From Cyanobium sp. M30B3 (lineage in GTDB: Bacteria; Cyanobacteriota; Cyanobacteriia; PCC-6307; Cyanobiaceae), in NCBI GenBank assembly GCA_018399015.1, contig CP073761.1, positions 1,488,001-1,552,000 of the forward strand: 64,000 nucleotides of DNA. Direction: 5' to 3'. The notes under the pieces were generated by a model, which did no database searches, was not told the origin of the DNA, and saw nothing but the letters and a program-made list of their open reading frames with translations. Both the position numbers and the translations under genes were made by a program. Positions 6,569 to 15,873 of the stretch are shown one piece after another. Within the stretch, counting starts at the first letter, position 1. Every line of letters starts with the position of its first letter.

Positions 6569-8518
6569 TCACAGTCCCCGTTCCATCAGTCGGCCCATCA
6601 CATCGGCACTGCGTTGCTGGAAGCCGGCCAGTTCGTTGGGCTCCAGTCCCCCCACAGCCAGCCGTGCCAGTTCATAGAGGTGCCTGCTGAGGTCATCAGC
6701 CAGCTGCTGGCTGGGGGAACCGGCAGCGGCGCCGCCAGGGGTGGTGATCACCGACCCGGCGGAGAGCCTGAGCAGACCCTCCACGAGGGGGTGCCTGCGG
6801 TTCACCACCAGCACGTGATGGTCGGGCAGGCTCGGCAGCCGCTGCTCCATCAGGGCGCCCATGTCGTTGAGGCGGCGCATCTGCTCCGGTAACAGGATCA
6901 GGGCGGCCGGGGCGTTGTCGCCCTTGAGTGCCTGCACCTGGATGGTGATCTTGTCGTTGGCCAGGGCCTTCTTGAACAGTTCCCTCACCTTCTCGCTGGC
7001 ATCCTTGCCATCGGCATCGGCCAGCTCGCTCTCCTTCTCCTGCAGCGACTCATCCAGTTCGCTGTCAACCCGCTGGAACTTGAGATCCTCGTGGCGGTAT
7101 TCGAGCCAGGGGATGAACTGGGTGTCGATGAAGGTGTCGGCCATCAGCACCTCGGCGCCCTGCCCCTTCCACAGCGCCAGGGCGCCGGCCTGGCCAGCCT
7201 CGTCGCTGCAATAGAGAATGCGCTTGCCATTCTCGGTGCTCAGCCGTGAGCGGTAGCCGGCCAGGGTGGTGTAGGCCTTGCCGTTCTCAGCGGGGATGGG
7301 ATCGAGGCCCTGGCCCTCGGCGGCCTCGCCGTCAGGCGAGGCCTGCTGCTCCTGGGCTGGGGCCGTCGTCCCGAACAGCACCAGGTCTGAAACCTGGTCG
7401 GCGAACTTGTCGTCTTCCATGGCGCCGATCTTGATGAACGGGGCCAGGGATTCCCAGATCTCGGCATAGCGTTTCGGCTCGTCCCTGTGCAGCTGCTTGA
7501 GCCGGTCGGCCACCTTCTTGGCCACGAAACCGCCGATCGAGCGCACGCGCCGGTCGGTCTGCAGGGCCGAGCGGCTCACGTTGAGCGGGATGTCGGGCGA
7601 ATCGATCACGCCGCGCAGGGGCAACAGGTAGCGGGGCACCACCTCCTTGATCGAGTCGCTCACGAACACGTTGTTGCAGTAGAGCTTGATCTCGCCCTTC
7701 TCCCAGTCGGCCCGGCCGCTGAGTTTGGGGAAGTAGAGGATGCCCTGCAGGTTGTAGGGGTAGTCGGTGTTGAGGTGCACCCAGAGCAGCGGGTCGCCCT
7801 GAAAGGGATACAGATAGCGGTAGAGCTCGATGTAGTCGTTGTCGGAGAGCTCGCGGGGATTCTTGCGCCAGGCTGACTCCCGCTTGTTCACTGTTTCACC
7901 CTCCAGCTGCACCGCCACGGGCAGGAAGTCGCAGTAGGTGGTGACCAGGGTGCGGATGCGGGCCGGCTCGATGTACTCCAGCTCCTCCTCCATCAGGTGC
8001 AGGATCACGTCGGTGCCCGGTTCGCTGCGCTCGGCGGCCCCGAGGCTGAAGTTGGGGGAGCCGTCGCAGCTCCAGCGCACCGCTTCAGCACCTTCGCGGG
8101 CGCTGAGTGTCACCAGCTCCACCTGCTTGGCCACCATGAAGCTGGAGTAGAAGCCCAGGCCGAAGTGGCCGATGATGGCGTCGCTCTCGCTCTTGTATTT
8201 CTCGAGGAAGTCTTCGGCGCTGGAGAAGGCCACCTGGTTGATGTAGCGCTTCACCTCTTCGGCACTCATGCCGATGCCGTTGTCGGAGATGGTGAGCGTT
8301 TTCTTCTCCCGATCGATGCGGATGTTGATCAATCCTTCCGGGCCTTCGCTGCAGTCGCCGGCCATGGCGGCCATGCGGCGCTTGCTGATGGCGTCGACGC
8401 CATTGCTCACCAGCTCCCGCAGGAACACCTCATGGCCGCTGTAGACGGCCTTTTTGATGATCGGGAAGATGTTCTCGGTGTGGATCTGGATCTGGCCCTG
8501 TTCCGCCTGAAGCACCAC
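6569..8518 (-). CDS. htpG: HtpG (bacterial Hsp90 chaperone)
   Basis: The product of about 649 residues has the Hsp90 N-terminal ATPase motifs IKKAVYSGHEVFLRELVSNG, ISDNGIGM and FGLGFYSSFMVA, then middle and C-terminal dimerisation domains of normal length. It is an ATP-driven homodimeric chaperone of the cytosol, needed in cyanobacteria under heat, light and oxidative stress. No ATG sits at the conserved start. GTG at 8518 (or the adjacent GTG at 8515) gives VVLQAEQGQIQIHTENIFPI, close to the usual beginning; the ATG further upstream would run into the divergent neighbour. 145 bases separate it from that neighbour. Confidence 0.93.
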   Translation of the reverse strand: MVLQAEQGQIQIHTENIFPIIKKAVYSGHEVFLRELVSNGVDAISKRRMAAMAGDCSEGPEGLINIRIDREKKTLTISDNGIGMSAEEVKRYINQVAFSSAEDFLEKYKSESDAIIGHFGLGFYSSFMVAKQVELVTLSAREGAEAVRWSCDGSPNFSLGAAERSEPGTDVILHLMEEELEYIEPARIRTLVTTYCDFLPVAVQLEGETVNKRESAWRKNPRELSDNDYIELYRYLYPFQGDPLLWVHLNTDYPYNLQGILYFPKLSGRADWEKGEIKLYCNNVFVSDSIKEVVPRYLLPLRGVIDSPDIPLNVSRSALQTDRRVRSIGGFVAKKVADRLKQLHRDEPKRYAEIWESLAPFIKIGAMEDDKFADQVSDLVLFGTTAPAQEQQASPDGEAAEGQGLDPIPAENGKAYTTLAGYRSRLSTENGKRILYCSDEAGQAGALALWKGQGAEVLMADTFIDTQFIPWLEYRHEDLKFQRVDSELDESLQEKESELADADGKDASEKVRELFKKALANDKITIQVQALKGDNAPAALILLPEQMRRLNDMGALMEQRLPSLPDHHVLVVNRRHPLVEGLLRLSAGSVITTPGGAAAGSPSQQLADDLSRHLYELARLAVGGLEPNELAGFQQRSADVMGRLMERGL

Positions 8519-8663
8519 CGGTTCAATCGCGAGGATCGCCCAAGGCTCTCGCGAGCGGGGCCCTCCCGCCAAGGGGGAGCCGTGGGCAGGAAACCGACCC
8601 CAGCAACCGCTGAAGACGGTCTGCCTACGATCCCAGCGATCCCTCTCTGCCGCCGCCCCCGCC

Positions 8664-9395
8664 ATGGCCTCCCAGTGGCAGAACTTTCTGCGCAATCAAG
8701 GCGAGTGGCAGGGGTCCTTCACCAGCCTCAGCCCAGCTGGCGAGCTGCTCAGCCAAACCCCCTCGCTGCTCAGCCTGGAGAGCGCCGAGGAGGGGCGCCT
8801 GGTGCGCTTTCGCCTGCGCCGCTACGGCCCGGAAGGCCGGGACGGCCCCCCCAGCAGTGACCATCAGCAGGAGTACCGCAGCCTGGGCCGGCAGGTGGTG
8901 TTCTTCGACTCGGGCGCCTTCAGCAAGGGCTCGATGCAGGTGGCTCCCGGCAGTGCCTTCGGCGTGGAGACCGGCTTCGTGTCCGGCGACCGCCGCCATC
9001 GCCTGGTGCAGCTCTACGACGCCACGGGGCACGCCGACCAGCTGGTGCTGATCCGCGAGTTCCGCCTTGGCAGCGATGCCGTTGAACAGCCACCCCTGCA
9101 CGCTGATCTGCTGCTGGGCCCCTGGCGGGGGGAGGCTGCCACGGTGACGGCCGACTGGCCTGAAGCCGATCGGCAGACCTGCGCCCTCACCTTGACCCCC
9201 GCTGATCTGACCGGACTGGTGCTCCTGGCTGATGGCGGCTACAGCCGCCGGCCAGCCCAGGTGAGCCATCGCCAGGCGTTCAGCGTGGAGGCCGGCTGGC
9301 TGCTGGGGGCCGACCGGCTGGAACGGTTGATCCGTCGTTATGACAGCACGGGTGCCTGGCTGTCGTCGCGCCACGAGTGCCTGCAGCGATGTTGA
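8664..9395 (+). CDS. DUF3598 family protein
   Basis: This 243-residue soluble protein begins MASQWQNFLRNQGEWQGSFT and contains two similar halves, each with an R-LVQLYD or RLIRRYD-like strand and an F-SVE(A/T)G motif. The pattern matches DUF3598, a cyanobacterial and algal family predicted to form lipocalin-like beta-barrels related to the CpcS bilin lyases. No bilin or lipid ligand is proven for this group. It is divergent from htpG and convergent with the ferredoxin gene, and does not appear to belong to an operon. Confidence 0.8.
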   Translation: MASQWQNFLRNQGEWQGSFTSLSPAGELLSQTPSLLSLESAEEGRLVRFRLRRYGPEGRDGPPSSDHQQEYRSLGRQVVFFDSGAFSKGSMQVAPGSAFGVETGFVSGDRRHRLVQLYDATGHADQLVLIREFRLGSDAVEQPPLHADLLLGPWRGEAATVTADWPEADRQTCALTLTPADLTGLVLLADGGYSRRPAQVSHRQAFSVEAGWLLGADRLERLIRRYDSTGAWLSSRHECLQRC

Positions 9396-9803
9396 GGCAA
9401 CTCCCCTGCTGCTCCCCCATGGAGACGACTGGGGACGGACGGAACTGCAGGTGGTTCTACGCGGCGACCGGCTGCTGGGGTGATGGCCAACCGGGCGGCC
9501 CTGCTCACGCCCCGCTGGTCCTGAGGGCCTTCTCCACAGGTTTCCCACAGCGCTCTGGCCAGCCGCGCTGGCCTTGTCAGGCAGCGGCCGGGAGACTCAG
9601 CTGTTGCCCCAACCGGAGTGACGGGATGGTGTTCAGTGTGGACGTCATCCCGCTGCCTATTGGGTTTCCGTCCTGGCCCAACTCCATCAGCAGTTCTGCG
9701 CAAGTCGTCTTCCGGGAGCACGAGCCTGCGGTGGGCGCACCGAATCGGTCGACGACTGCCTGACAGGGCTCCGGGGGCGCTGTGGAAAAGCTCGGGCCGG
9801 TGC
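9396..9803. other. Intergenic stretch with one strong hairpin
   Basis: This 408-base stretch between convergent genes shows no convincing coding region on either strand; the open frames in it lack family-like sequence. A perfect 7-bp inverted repeat, GGCCAGC-CGC-GCTGGCC at 9557-9573, lies near the middle. It is not followed by a T-run on either strand, so a role as terminator is only possible. Confidence 0.5.
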
Positions 9804-10028
9804 TCAGCTCCCCTTCTGCAGTTCGGGGCGCTCCTCGGGCAGGATCGCGCCCTCCACCGGGCAGACCTGCAGGCAGATGCCGCAGTCGATGCACGTGTTG
9901 AAGTCGATCCAGTAATAGCCGGTGCCCTTGCTGTTGGCTCCCTCACCGGGGTGGATGCAGGCCACCGGGCAGGCATCGACGCAATCCGCGACCCCTTCGC
10001 AGACGTTGGAGACGATCGTGTGAGCCAC
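9804..10028 (-). CDS. Small bacterial-type ferredoxin (two iron-sulfur clusters)
   Basis: The 74-residue protein has eight cysteines. The second set is a canonical CxxCxxCxxxCP site (residues 46, 49, 52 and 56). The first set is irregular (residues 10, 16, 20 and 24, spaced C-x5-C-x3-CP-x2-C), resembling 7-iron ferredoxins more than a regular 2[4Fe-4S] protein. It is too short and too different to be PsaC. It should be a soluble low-potential electron carrier. It follows hisZ by 24 bases on the same strand, probably a transcriptional link with no obvious metabolic meaning. Similar proteins of about 75 residues are common in cyanobacteria. Confidence 0.88.
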   Translation of the reverse strand: MAHTIVSNVCEGVADCVDACPVACIHPGEGANSKGTGYYWIDFNTCIDCGICLQVCPVEGAILPEERPELQKGS

Positions 10029-10052
10029 GGAGCCTGGGTAGTTGGCCGAACT

Positions 10053-11228
10053 TTAGGAACCCACCCAGACGGCACGGGAGCAGCCCCGGGCGCTGGCGAT
10101 GGCGTCCGCCTGCTCCTGGCTCGCTAGGGGATCGGGATGCAGCTCCGCGATCAGCCCCTGGCCGTGGAGCTGCCGCTGGGTTTCGAGGGCCGCAACCACA
10201 CCGCTGCTGGCGGCATAGCTCACCAGCACGGGCGCAGCCTGGCTGCCCAGCCCCCAGCCGTGGCCCAGCAATTCCCGCAGGGCATCCACGTCGAAGCCGA
10301 AGCCCACGCCTGCAGCGCAGCTGTCCGCGGGGCTGAATCGCCCCACCAGGGCGTCGTAGCGGCCGCCGCTGGCGATCGCCAGCGGCGCCTGCCCGCCGTG
10401 ACACACCAACTTCAGCACCAGGCCGTCGTAAAGGGCGAAGTGGGGCTGAAAGGTGGGGTCGAGCCGCAGGCTCACGCCAACGTCCTCCGCCGTCGCAGCC
10501 ACGGCGGAGAGGATCTGCTGCAGATCACCCAGCAGGGGAATGGGCCCGAGCCACTGCTCCAGGGCATAGAGCACCTCACTGGCGCCGCCGCGCAGCCGCA
10601 TCACCGCCCGCAGGCGCTGGTGCTGGGTCTCAGCCAGGGGGATGGCCTCCAGAGCCAGGGGATCAAAGCCCGTGAGTGCGCGGCGGGTGCTGGACTTGTG
10701 GGCGTCCGGCACATCCGCCAGCAGGGCCGCGAGCAGGCCGTGATGACCGATGAGCAGCTGGGGGTTGTGGGGCTTGAGCTGCAGTTGCGCCGCTGCGGCC
10801 AGCAGCAGGCTGATCAGTTCCACATCGGCGGCAGCGGACCGCTCCCCCAGCAGCTCCACGCCGCTCTGCAGCTGCTCGTGAATGCGTTGCTGGCCGCTGT
10901 CGCCGGTGCTGCTGCGAAAGATCGTGCCATTGGTCCACAGCCGCAGGGGCCGGGGGCGCTGGGCCATGCGGGTGCTGGCCGCTCTGGCGATCGAGGCGGT
11001 GAGTTCCGGCCGCAGGCCAAGGCGCTCCTCACTGGCCAGTAACACCAGCTCCCGGCCGTCGATGCCGCCACCGGCCTCCAGGGTGTCCACCCGCTCCACG
11101 CTGGGGGGGTCCACCTGCTGATAGCCCCAGAGGCGATACACCTCCGCCAGGCCAGCGCAGATTGCGCGGTTCTGTTCCACCTCGCGGGGATTGAGATCCC
11201 TGGCGCCGGCAGCGGGTTGCAGAGCCAT
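10053..11228 (-). CDS. hisZ: HisZ, ATP phosphoribosyltransferase regulatory subunit
   Basis: The 391-residue product begins MALQPAAGARDLNPREVEQN and looks like a histidyl-tRNA synthetase catalytic fold without the C-terminal anticodon-binding domain. Recognisable pieces are RPELTASIAR (motif 2 area), SGGRYDALV near residue 300, and AAGVGFGFDVDAL. That is the HisZ pattern: a paralog that lost aminoacylation and serves as the regulatory partner of short-form HisG in the first step of histidine synthesis. hisG is not in this window. The ATG at 11228 matches the usual N-terminus. It follows the inositol-monophosphatase-like gene by 32 bases. Confidence 0.9.
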   Translation of the reverse strand: MALQPAAGARDLNPREVEQNRAICAGLAEVYRLWGYQQVDPPSVERVDTLEAGGGIDGRELVLLASEERLGLRPELTASIARAASTRMAQRPRPLRLWTNGTIFRSSTGDSGQQRIHEQLQSGVELLGERSAAADVELISLLLAAAAQLQLKPHNPQLLIGHHGLLAALLADVPDAHKSSTRRALTGFDPLALEAIPLAETQHQRLRAVMRLRGGASEVLYALEQWLGPIPLLGDLQQILSAVAATAEDVGVSLRLDPTFQPHFALYDGLVLKLVCHGGQAPLAIASGGRYDALVGRFSPADSCAAGVGFGFDVDALRELLGHGWGLGSQAAPVLVSYAASSGVVAALETQRQLHGQGLIAELHPDPLASQEQADAIASARGCSRAVWVGS

Positions 11229-11260
11229 GAAGGCGCGGGAGCAGATGCGGGCTTCCGATC

Positions 11261-12136
11261 CTATGGAGCGATCGGGGCGCCGCTGCCGGCGTCGAGTTCG
11301 GGGGCGCCATAGCTGCTGCCGGCCAGGGGCCGGCAGGCCGCCAGGCCGGCCAGAAGGTGGCCGTGCAGGCCAGGCCCCGCTGCCACCACCCTGCCGCTGG
11401 CCAGCTCGGCCGGGGAACCGTCGTAGCCGCTCACCACCCCGCCGGCCTCCTCCACCAGCACCAGGCCGGCGGCCAGATCCCAGGGGGCCAGGCCCCGCTC
11501 CCAATAGCCATCCACCTTGCCACTGGCCACAAAAGCCAGATCCACCGCCGCCGCCCCGGCCCGACGGACGCCGTGGGTGCGATGGGTGAACCAGGCGAAC
11601 TCGGCATAGTTGTTGTCCAGCCGCTGATGGCGGTCGTAGGCGAAACCGGTGGCGAGCAGGGCGTCGGCCAGCTGGCGGCAGCCGCTCACCGCCAGCCGGC
11701 GGCCGTTGCACCAGCTGCCCAGACCGGGTGCGGCCCAGTAGAGCTCGTCGAAGGCAGGCAGCGCCAGGGCTCCCAGCAGGGGAATTCCCTGCCAGGTGAG
11801 CCCCACCGAGGTGGCAAACACCGGGAAGCCGTGGGCGTAGTTGGTGGTGCCATCCAGGGGGTCGACGCACCACTCCAGCGCCCCCTCGGCGGGCCGACGG
11901 CCGCTTTCCTCCGCCAGCACGCCGATCTCCGGCGTCTCGGCCTGCAGCAGTCCCAGCACGGCCGCCTCGGCGGCCAGGTCGGCCTCGGTTACCAGGTCGC
12001 CATTGCGGCCCTTCTCCCGCACCTGCTCCAGCCGCCCGAAGTGGGCCTTGAGCTGCACCCCTCCGGATTCGGCCGCCCGCCGTGCCACCTCCAGCAGCCG
12101 CTCGATGTCGCCAAGGGAGAGCCCGGAACCTGCCAT
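11261..12136 (-). CDS. Inositol-monophosphatase-family phosphatase
   Basis: The protein carries the family's metal-binding motifs: LAEESGRR, WCVDPLDGTTNYAHGFP and APWDLAAGLVLVEEAGG. These make a magnesium-dependent, lithium-sensitive-type sugar phosphatase fold. Natural substrates in cyanobacteria may be inositol phosphate, histidinol phosphate or related monophosphates. Its place directly before hisZ makes histidinol phosphate worth considering, but this is inference. I chose the ATG at 12136 (291 residues), just before SLGDIERLLEVARRA. ATGs at 12205 and 12214 would add a low-complexity leader of about 25 residues. Confidence 0.88.
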   Translation of the reverse strand: MAGSGLSLGDIERLLEVARRAAESGGVQLKAHFGRLEQVREKGRNGDLVTEADLAAEAAVLGLLQAETPEIGVLAEESGRRPAEGALEWCVDPLDGTTNYAHGFPVFATSVGLTWQGIPLLGALALPAFDELYWAAPGLGSWCNGRRLAVSGCRQLADALLATGFAYDRHQRLDNNYAEFAWFTHRTHGVRRAGAAAVDLAFVASGKVDGYWERGLAPWDLAAGLVLVEEAGGVVSGYDGSPAELASGRVVAAGPGLHGHLLAGLAACRPLAGSSYGAPELDAGSGAPIAP

Positions 12137-12250
12137 GGCCCGGCTGCAGAGGCTGGGCCCGGAGGGAAACGCCGATCCGCTCACGGGGCTGGGGGAGAGG
12201 CTCATGGTGTGCAACGGCTCAGGCGGGGACGGATGGGAAGGATCACGGCG

Positions 12251-12280
12251 GACAGTGATCGGGGGGACAGTGATGGGGGG
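12251..12280. repeat. 15-bp direct repeat 3' of the [2Fe-2S] ferredoxin gene
   Basis: Two adjacent 15-base units (GACAGTGATCGGGGG at 12251-12265 and GACAGTGATGGGGGG at 12266-12280) differ at one position. They lie 12 bases past the ferredoxin stop, in the gap before the phosphatase gene. This may be a minor case of the 3'-end repeat pattern seen elsewhere in the window. Confidence 0.6.
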
Positions 12281-12292
12281 GGCCAGGGCGGC

Positions 12293-12661
12293 TCAGTCCT
12301 CCTCGATCGGCAGGCCCGGCCGAACCCGGCCCCGGCCGAAGAAGCGGCCGAACTGCAGGTCGTAGACCTCGTCCTCATCCTGGGTCTCCACCTCCAGCGG
12401 ACCGGTGGCCCGGGCCACGCAGAGCAGGCCATAGCCCCGCTGCCGCAGCTCCTTGGACAGGCCCAGGGCTTCCCGCTGGTCGATCGATCCCTCCAGGACC
12501 CGCACGGCGCAGGCGGTGCAGCAGCCATTGCGGCAGCTGAAGGGCAGGGGATCGCCCTGCTGCTCGAAGCTGCGCAGGATGTAGTCGCCTTCCTGCACCT
12601 CGTGGGTGATCACCCGTCCGGCCTGGCGCCAGTGCACGGTGATCGGAAAGCGACGCGCCAT
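12293..12661 (-). CDS. [2Fe-2S] plant-type ferredoxin with C-terminal extension
   Basis: This 122-residue protein (start at 12661, or six residues earlier at 12679) has the ferredoxin cluster motif: Cys43, Cys48 and Cys51 in FSCRNGCCTAC, and Cys81 in GLLCVARATGP. After the core, about 30 acidic and then basic residues (EVETQDEDEVYDLQFGRFF) extend beyond normal PetF length, as in the FdC2-type ferredoxins of cyanobacteria and plastids. Such proteins have altered redox potential and are linked to acclimation and iron responses. It heads the minus-strand run that includes the phosphatase and hisZ, and faces away from tRNA-Ser. Confidence 0.85.
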   Translation of the reverse strand: MARRFPITVHWRQAGRVITHEVQEGDYILRSFEQQGDPLPFSCRNGCCTACAVRVLEGSIDQREALGLSKELRQRGYGLLCVARATGPLEVETQDEDEVYDLQFGRFFGRGRVRPGLPIEED

Positions 12662-12738
12662 GGCTGACGGCGAACTCATCGGAGCTCGTGCGAGAGGTCG
12701 ACTGCTACATTGCCACCACGTTGCCCCATTTTGCCGCT

Positions 12739-12825
12739 GGAGAGGTGGCCGAGTGGTCGAAGGCGCAGCACTGGAAATGCTGTATAGGGGCAACTCTATC
12801 GAGGGTTCGAATCCCTCCCTCTCCG
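12739..12825 (+). tRNA. tRNA-Ser (anticodon GGA)
   Basis: The 87-base sequence folds as a class II tRNA. The acceptor stem is GGAGAGG/CCTCTCC, and the anticodon stem CAGCA/TGCTG encloses loop CTGGAAA with anticodon GGA at 12773-12775. A long variable arm (about TATAG...CTCTA) and a T-arm GAGGG-TTCGAAT-CCCTC follow. The discriminator base is G and CCA is not encoded. It reads UCC and UCU serine codons. Confidence 0.97.
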
Positions 12826-12832
12826 CTCATTC

Positions 12833-12857
12833 ACCGGCCTCTGGGCCGGTTTTTTTG
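12833..12857 (+). terminator. Rho-independent terminator of tRNA-Ser
   Basis: The inverted repeat ACCGGCC (12833-12839) / GGCCGGT (12844-12850) with a four-base loop is followed by a run of seven T. It starts eight bases after the tRNA and is a textbook intrinsic terminator. Confidence 0.9.
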
Positions 12858-12969
12858 TCTGGCGACCGGCGATGACTGGAAACCCATTGCAACAGCCAGG
12901 TGCCCCCAGGGTGAAAGGCCCGGGGGCTGAGTTTCTATCCCATTCAGCCAAGAGCTGGACGGATCAGCC

Positions 12970-13050
12970 GAACCGCTGCACCCGGATTGTCGCAGCTGGA
13001 CTGTCTCTGCCGGACTGTCGCAGTTGAACTGTCTCAGCCGAACCGGCCGG
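12970..13050. repeat. 14-bp degenerate tandem repeat across the pstB stop
   Basis: Units of 14 bases run through 12970-12983, 12984-12997, 12998-13011, 13012-13025 and 13026-13039, and a partial unit follows. The consensus is near GGACTGTCNCAGCC. The pstB stop codon (complement of 13034-13036) lies in the fifth unit, so the array looks like repeated copying of the gene's last bases. Further out, GCCCCC (12902-12907) pairs with GGGGGC (12922-12927), a possible hairpin without a T-run. Confidence 0.75.
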
Positions 13051-13849
13051 TGACGTAATCCTGGGTGGCCTGCTGGCCCGGGGCATTGAAGATGCGCTCG
13101 GTTTCGTTGTACTCCACCAGATAACCAACCTTGCCACTGCCTCCCTCCACGGCCTCGGCGTTGAAGAAGGCGGTCATGTCGGCGACCCGCACGGCCTGCT
13201 GCATGTTGTGGGTCACGATGATGATCGTGTAACTGCGTTTGAGCTCATGCATCGTCTCCTCGATTTTGAGGGTGGAGATCGGGTCGAGCGCTGAGCAGGG
13301 CTCGTCCATCAGAATCACTTCTGGCTCGGTGGCGATGGCTCGGGCGATACAGAGCCGCTGCTGCTGGCCACCGGAGAGGGCGAAGCCGCTCTCCTTCAGT
13401 TTGTCCTTGCATTCGTCCCACACGGCGGCCTTGCGCAGGGAGCGCTCCACCAGTTCATCCATGTCGCCCTTGTAGCCATTGATGCGGGCGCCGAAGGCGA
13501 TGTTCTCGTAGATGCTCTTGGGAAAGGGATTTGGTTTCTGGAACACCATGCCGATGCGCCGGCGCACCTCCACGGGGTCCACGTTGCGCTCGTAGAGATC
13601 GACACCGTCGAACACCACCCGGCCCTTGAGCCCGCAACCGGGGATCAGGTCGTTCATGCGGTTGAGGGCCCGCAGAACAGTGGACTTGCCGCAGCCGGAT
13701 GGTCCGATGAAGGCGGTGACCTTACCGCTCGGGATGTCCATGTAGACATTCTTGACGGCCTCAAAGCTGCCGTAGGAGATCGTGACGTTCTGCAGGGACA
13801 TGCAGACGTCGTTGCTGTTGATGGCGGGGGAGGTGGCTGATGAGGTCAT
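13034..13849 (-). CDS. pstB: PstB, phosphate ABC transporter ATPase
   Basis: This 271-residue ATPase has Walker [11 protein letters not shown], the Q-loop in [19 protein letters not shown] (the typical PstB version), signature [14 protein letters not shown], Walker [14 protein letters not shown] and an H-loop in [10 protein letters not shown]. It drives high-affinity phosphate uptake through PstC/PstA. The ATG at 13849 gives [20 protein letters not shown]; upstream open codons carry no conserved sequence. It lies 53 bases after pstA, at the end of the pstCAB unit. pstS and phoU are not in the window. Confidence 0.95.
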   Translation of the reverse strand: MTSSATSPAINSNDVCMSLQNVTISYGSFEAVKNVYMDIPSGKVTAFIGPSGCGKSTVLRALNRMNDLIPGCGLKGRVVFDGVDLYERNVDPVEVRRRIGMVFQKPNPFPKSIYENIAFGARINGYKGDMDELVERSLRKAAVWDECKDKLKESGFALSGGQQQRLCIARAIATEPEVILMDEPCSALDPISTLKIEETMHELKRSYTIIIVTHNMQQAVRVADMTAFFNAEAVEGGSGKVGYLVEYNETERIFNAPGQQATQDYVTGRFG

Positions 13850-13902
13850 GGCCGGAAGGGGCTTGGTTGGATTGGAGGTGAGGATAGGTGGGAGATGGGA
13901 AA

Positions 13903-14811
13903 TCAGGCCTTTTTGGCCACCTTGCTGATCCAACGGGCCAGAAGATTGGCGGCGAGGATCATCATCACCAGAACGAACGAGGCTGCCCAGGCCAAAGCGT
14001 TCTGCGCCTCGTACGGCATGATGGCGAAGTTGAAAATCAACACCGACATCGTGGCGATCGGGTTGAACAGGCCCTCGGGCCAGAAGGGGGAGAACAGGGC
14101 GGTGAAGATCAGCGGGGCTGTCTCGCCGGCAGCGCGGGCAATGGCCAGCACAATGCCTGTGGCGATCGGTGTGAACGCAGCCGGCAGTGTGATGCGGGTG
14201 ATGGTGACGAACTTGGAAGCACCAACCCCGTAGGCACCCCAGCGCAGCTCCTGGGGCACAAGCTTGAGGCCTTCGAAGGTTGTTTTGATCACGGTGGGCA
14301 GCATCAGCACCGCCAGGGCAATACCGCCGGCAACGGCGCTGTAACTCTGGTTGAAGAGAATGCGGGTTGACACAACCACCCCGTATACGAATACACCGGA
14401 GATGATCGAGGGCACCCCGGCCAGCACATCATTGCCGAAGGTCACAAACTGGGAGAACCATCCACGCTGCGAATATTCGTTGAGATAGATGCCACCACCA
14501 ACACCAATCGGAATGGCAATCAGCGAGGCGATCAGCGTCACCACGATGGTGCCAACGACCGCGTTGCCGATGCCACCTCCATCCAGGCCCGGTGGTGGGG
14601 GCAGCTGGGTGAACAGCGACAAGCTCAGCAGTGAAGCGCCCTTGTACAACACATAGGCCAGCACCAGAAACAGGGGCAGAATCGCAATCCCTGCGAACAG
14701 AGAAGCAATGCCAGTGCAAAGCCGGTTGATGCGGTTGCGTTTCAGATTCGGGTCGAAACTGAGGGATCGGCGCTCAAACAATGAGCTATGGGCTGAGGTG
14801 GAGGATTGCAC
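13903..14811 (-). CDS. pstA: PstA, phosphate ABC transporter permease
   Basis: This 302-residue polytopic protein has six predicted membrane helices. It carries the permease-ATPase contact loop ([22 protein letters not shown]) and a conserved [14 protein letters not shown] segment, as in PstA. It forms the inner-membrane channel with PstC. It starts 37 bases after the pstC stop and precedes pstB by 53 bases on the same strand. Confidence 0.95.
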   Translation of the reverse strand: MQSSTSAHSSLFERRSLSFDPNLKRNRINRLCTGIASLFAGIAILPLFLVLAYVLYKGASLLSLSLFTQLPPPPGLDGGGIGNAVVGTIVVTLIASLIAIPIGVGGGIYLNEYSQRGWFSQFVTFGNDVLAGVPSIISGVFVYGVVVSTRILFNQSYSAVAGGIALAVLMLPTVIKTTFEGLKLVPQELRWGAYGVGASKFVTITRITLPAAFTPIATGIVLAIARAAGETAPLIFTALFSPFWPEGLFNPIATMSVLIFNFAIMPYEAQNALAWAASFVLVMMILAANLLARWISKVAKKA

Positions 14812-14848
14812 GGCGCTTGCGTCGATGGATGTTATGGAAGTGGATGGT

Positions 14849-15814
14849 TCAGTAGCGCAGACTGAGGCGGCGTACCACCCACTGAGCCAGTACGTTTACA
14901 ACGAATGTGAGCACCATCAGGATCAATGCTGCATACATCAGTGCTGAAACCTGGATGCCATCAGCCTCGCCGAACTGGTTGGCCAACATCGAGGCAATGG
15001 TGTTGGCTGGAGCCAGCAGAGAGGTGCTGAAGTTCATTGCATTGCCAATGATCATGGTTACCGCCATGGTTTCGCCCATGGCCCTGCCCAGGGCCAGCAT
15101 CACACCGCCGGTGATGGCGGAGATGGCCGCCGGAACGATCACACTGCTGATCGCGCCCCAGCGGGTGGTGCCCACGCCGTAGGCGCCCTGCCTCAGTTCA
15201 ATCGGCACCTGATTGAGAGCATCGCGGGAGATGGAGGTGATGATCGGCAGCACCATCACCACAAGGATGAGGATGGCGGGCATCATCCCGGGGCCCAGGG
15301 GCACGGTGTTGAAAAACGGAGACCAGCCCAGGATCTGGTGCAGAAACTGGAGCGCTGGCCTCAGGAACGGCTCCATCACGAAGATGGCCCAGAGACCCAG
15401 CACAACCGAGGGGATCGCGGCCAGCAGCTCCACCATCAGGCCGATGGCCTCGCGCAGGCCCCGGGGGAGCATGTCTTCGGTGATCAGAATCGCCGTTCCC
15501 AGCCCGAGGGGGATGGCGATCACAAGGGACAGCAGGGCGGTGACCAGCGTTCCGTAGATCGCCGTGAAGGCCCCGTACTCGTTGTTGACGGGATCCCAGG
15601 CTGAGGTGGTGAGGAACTTGAGGCCGAATTCACGGATCGCGTCCTGAGACCCCTGGAACACCACCAGGAAAATGCCCAGCAGCACGATGGCCACCACCGA
15701 AGCCAGAGCCAGGCTGAGCTGGCGAAAGCCGAGGTCCACCAGCTTTTCGGCGGGCGGGCGACGACGGAGCAGGAACGCATCGGCTTTCGCGGCTGATCGA
15801 AAATCCGTCGTCAT
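14849..15814 (-). CDS. pstC: PstC, phosphate ABC transporter permease
   Basis: This 321-residue polytopic protein shows the PstC signature parts: ILITEDMLPRGLREAIGLMVELLAAIPSVV, the ATPase-contact loop ALNQVPIELRQGAYGVGTTRW, and GRAMGETMAVTMIIGN. It forms the phosphate channel with PstA. It is the first gene of pstC-pstA-pstB and is preceded by a candidate Pho box at 15874-15893, consistent with induction under phosphate limitation. Confidence 0.95.
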   Translation of the reverse strand: MTTDFRSAAKADAFLLRRRPPAEKLVDLGFRQLSLALASVVAIVLLGIFLVVFQGSQDAIREFGLKFLTTSAWDPVNNEYGAFTAIYGTLVTALLSLVIAIPLGLGTAILITEDMLPRGLREAIGLMVELLAAIPSVVLGLWAIFVMEPFLRPALQFLHQILGWSPFFNTVPLGPGMMPAILILVVMVLPIITSISRDALNQVPIELRQGAYGVGTTRWGAISSVIVPAAISAITGGVMLALGRAMGETMAVTMIIGNAMNFSTSLLAPANTIASMLANQFGEADGIQVSALMYAALILMVLTFVVNVLAQWVVRRLSLRY

Positions 15815-15873
15815 GCAGAACAGGCGTGCAGAGGACCGTGCATCCGGAATTTACGAACCGCCACCTGCCTTTC

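Noticed and set aside
9804-10028. Small two-cluster ferredoxin considered as PsaC
   Set aside because: Length is 74 aa instead of 81 and the cysteine spacing of the first cluster and surrounding residues do not match PsaC.
10053-11228. Histidyl-tRNA synthetase (HisS)
   Set aside because: The anticodon-binding domain is missing and the sequence fits the HisZ regulatory paralog.
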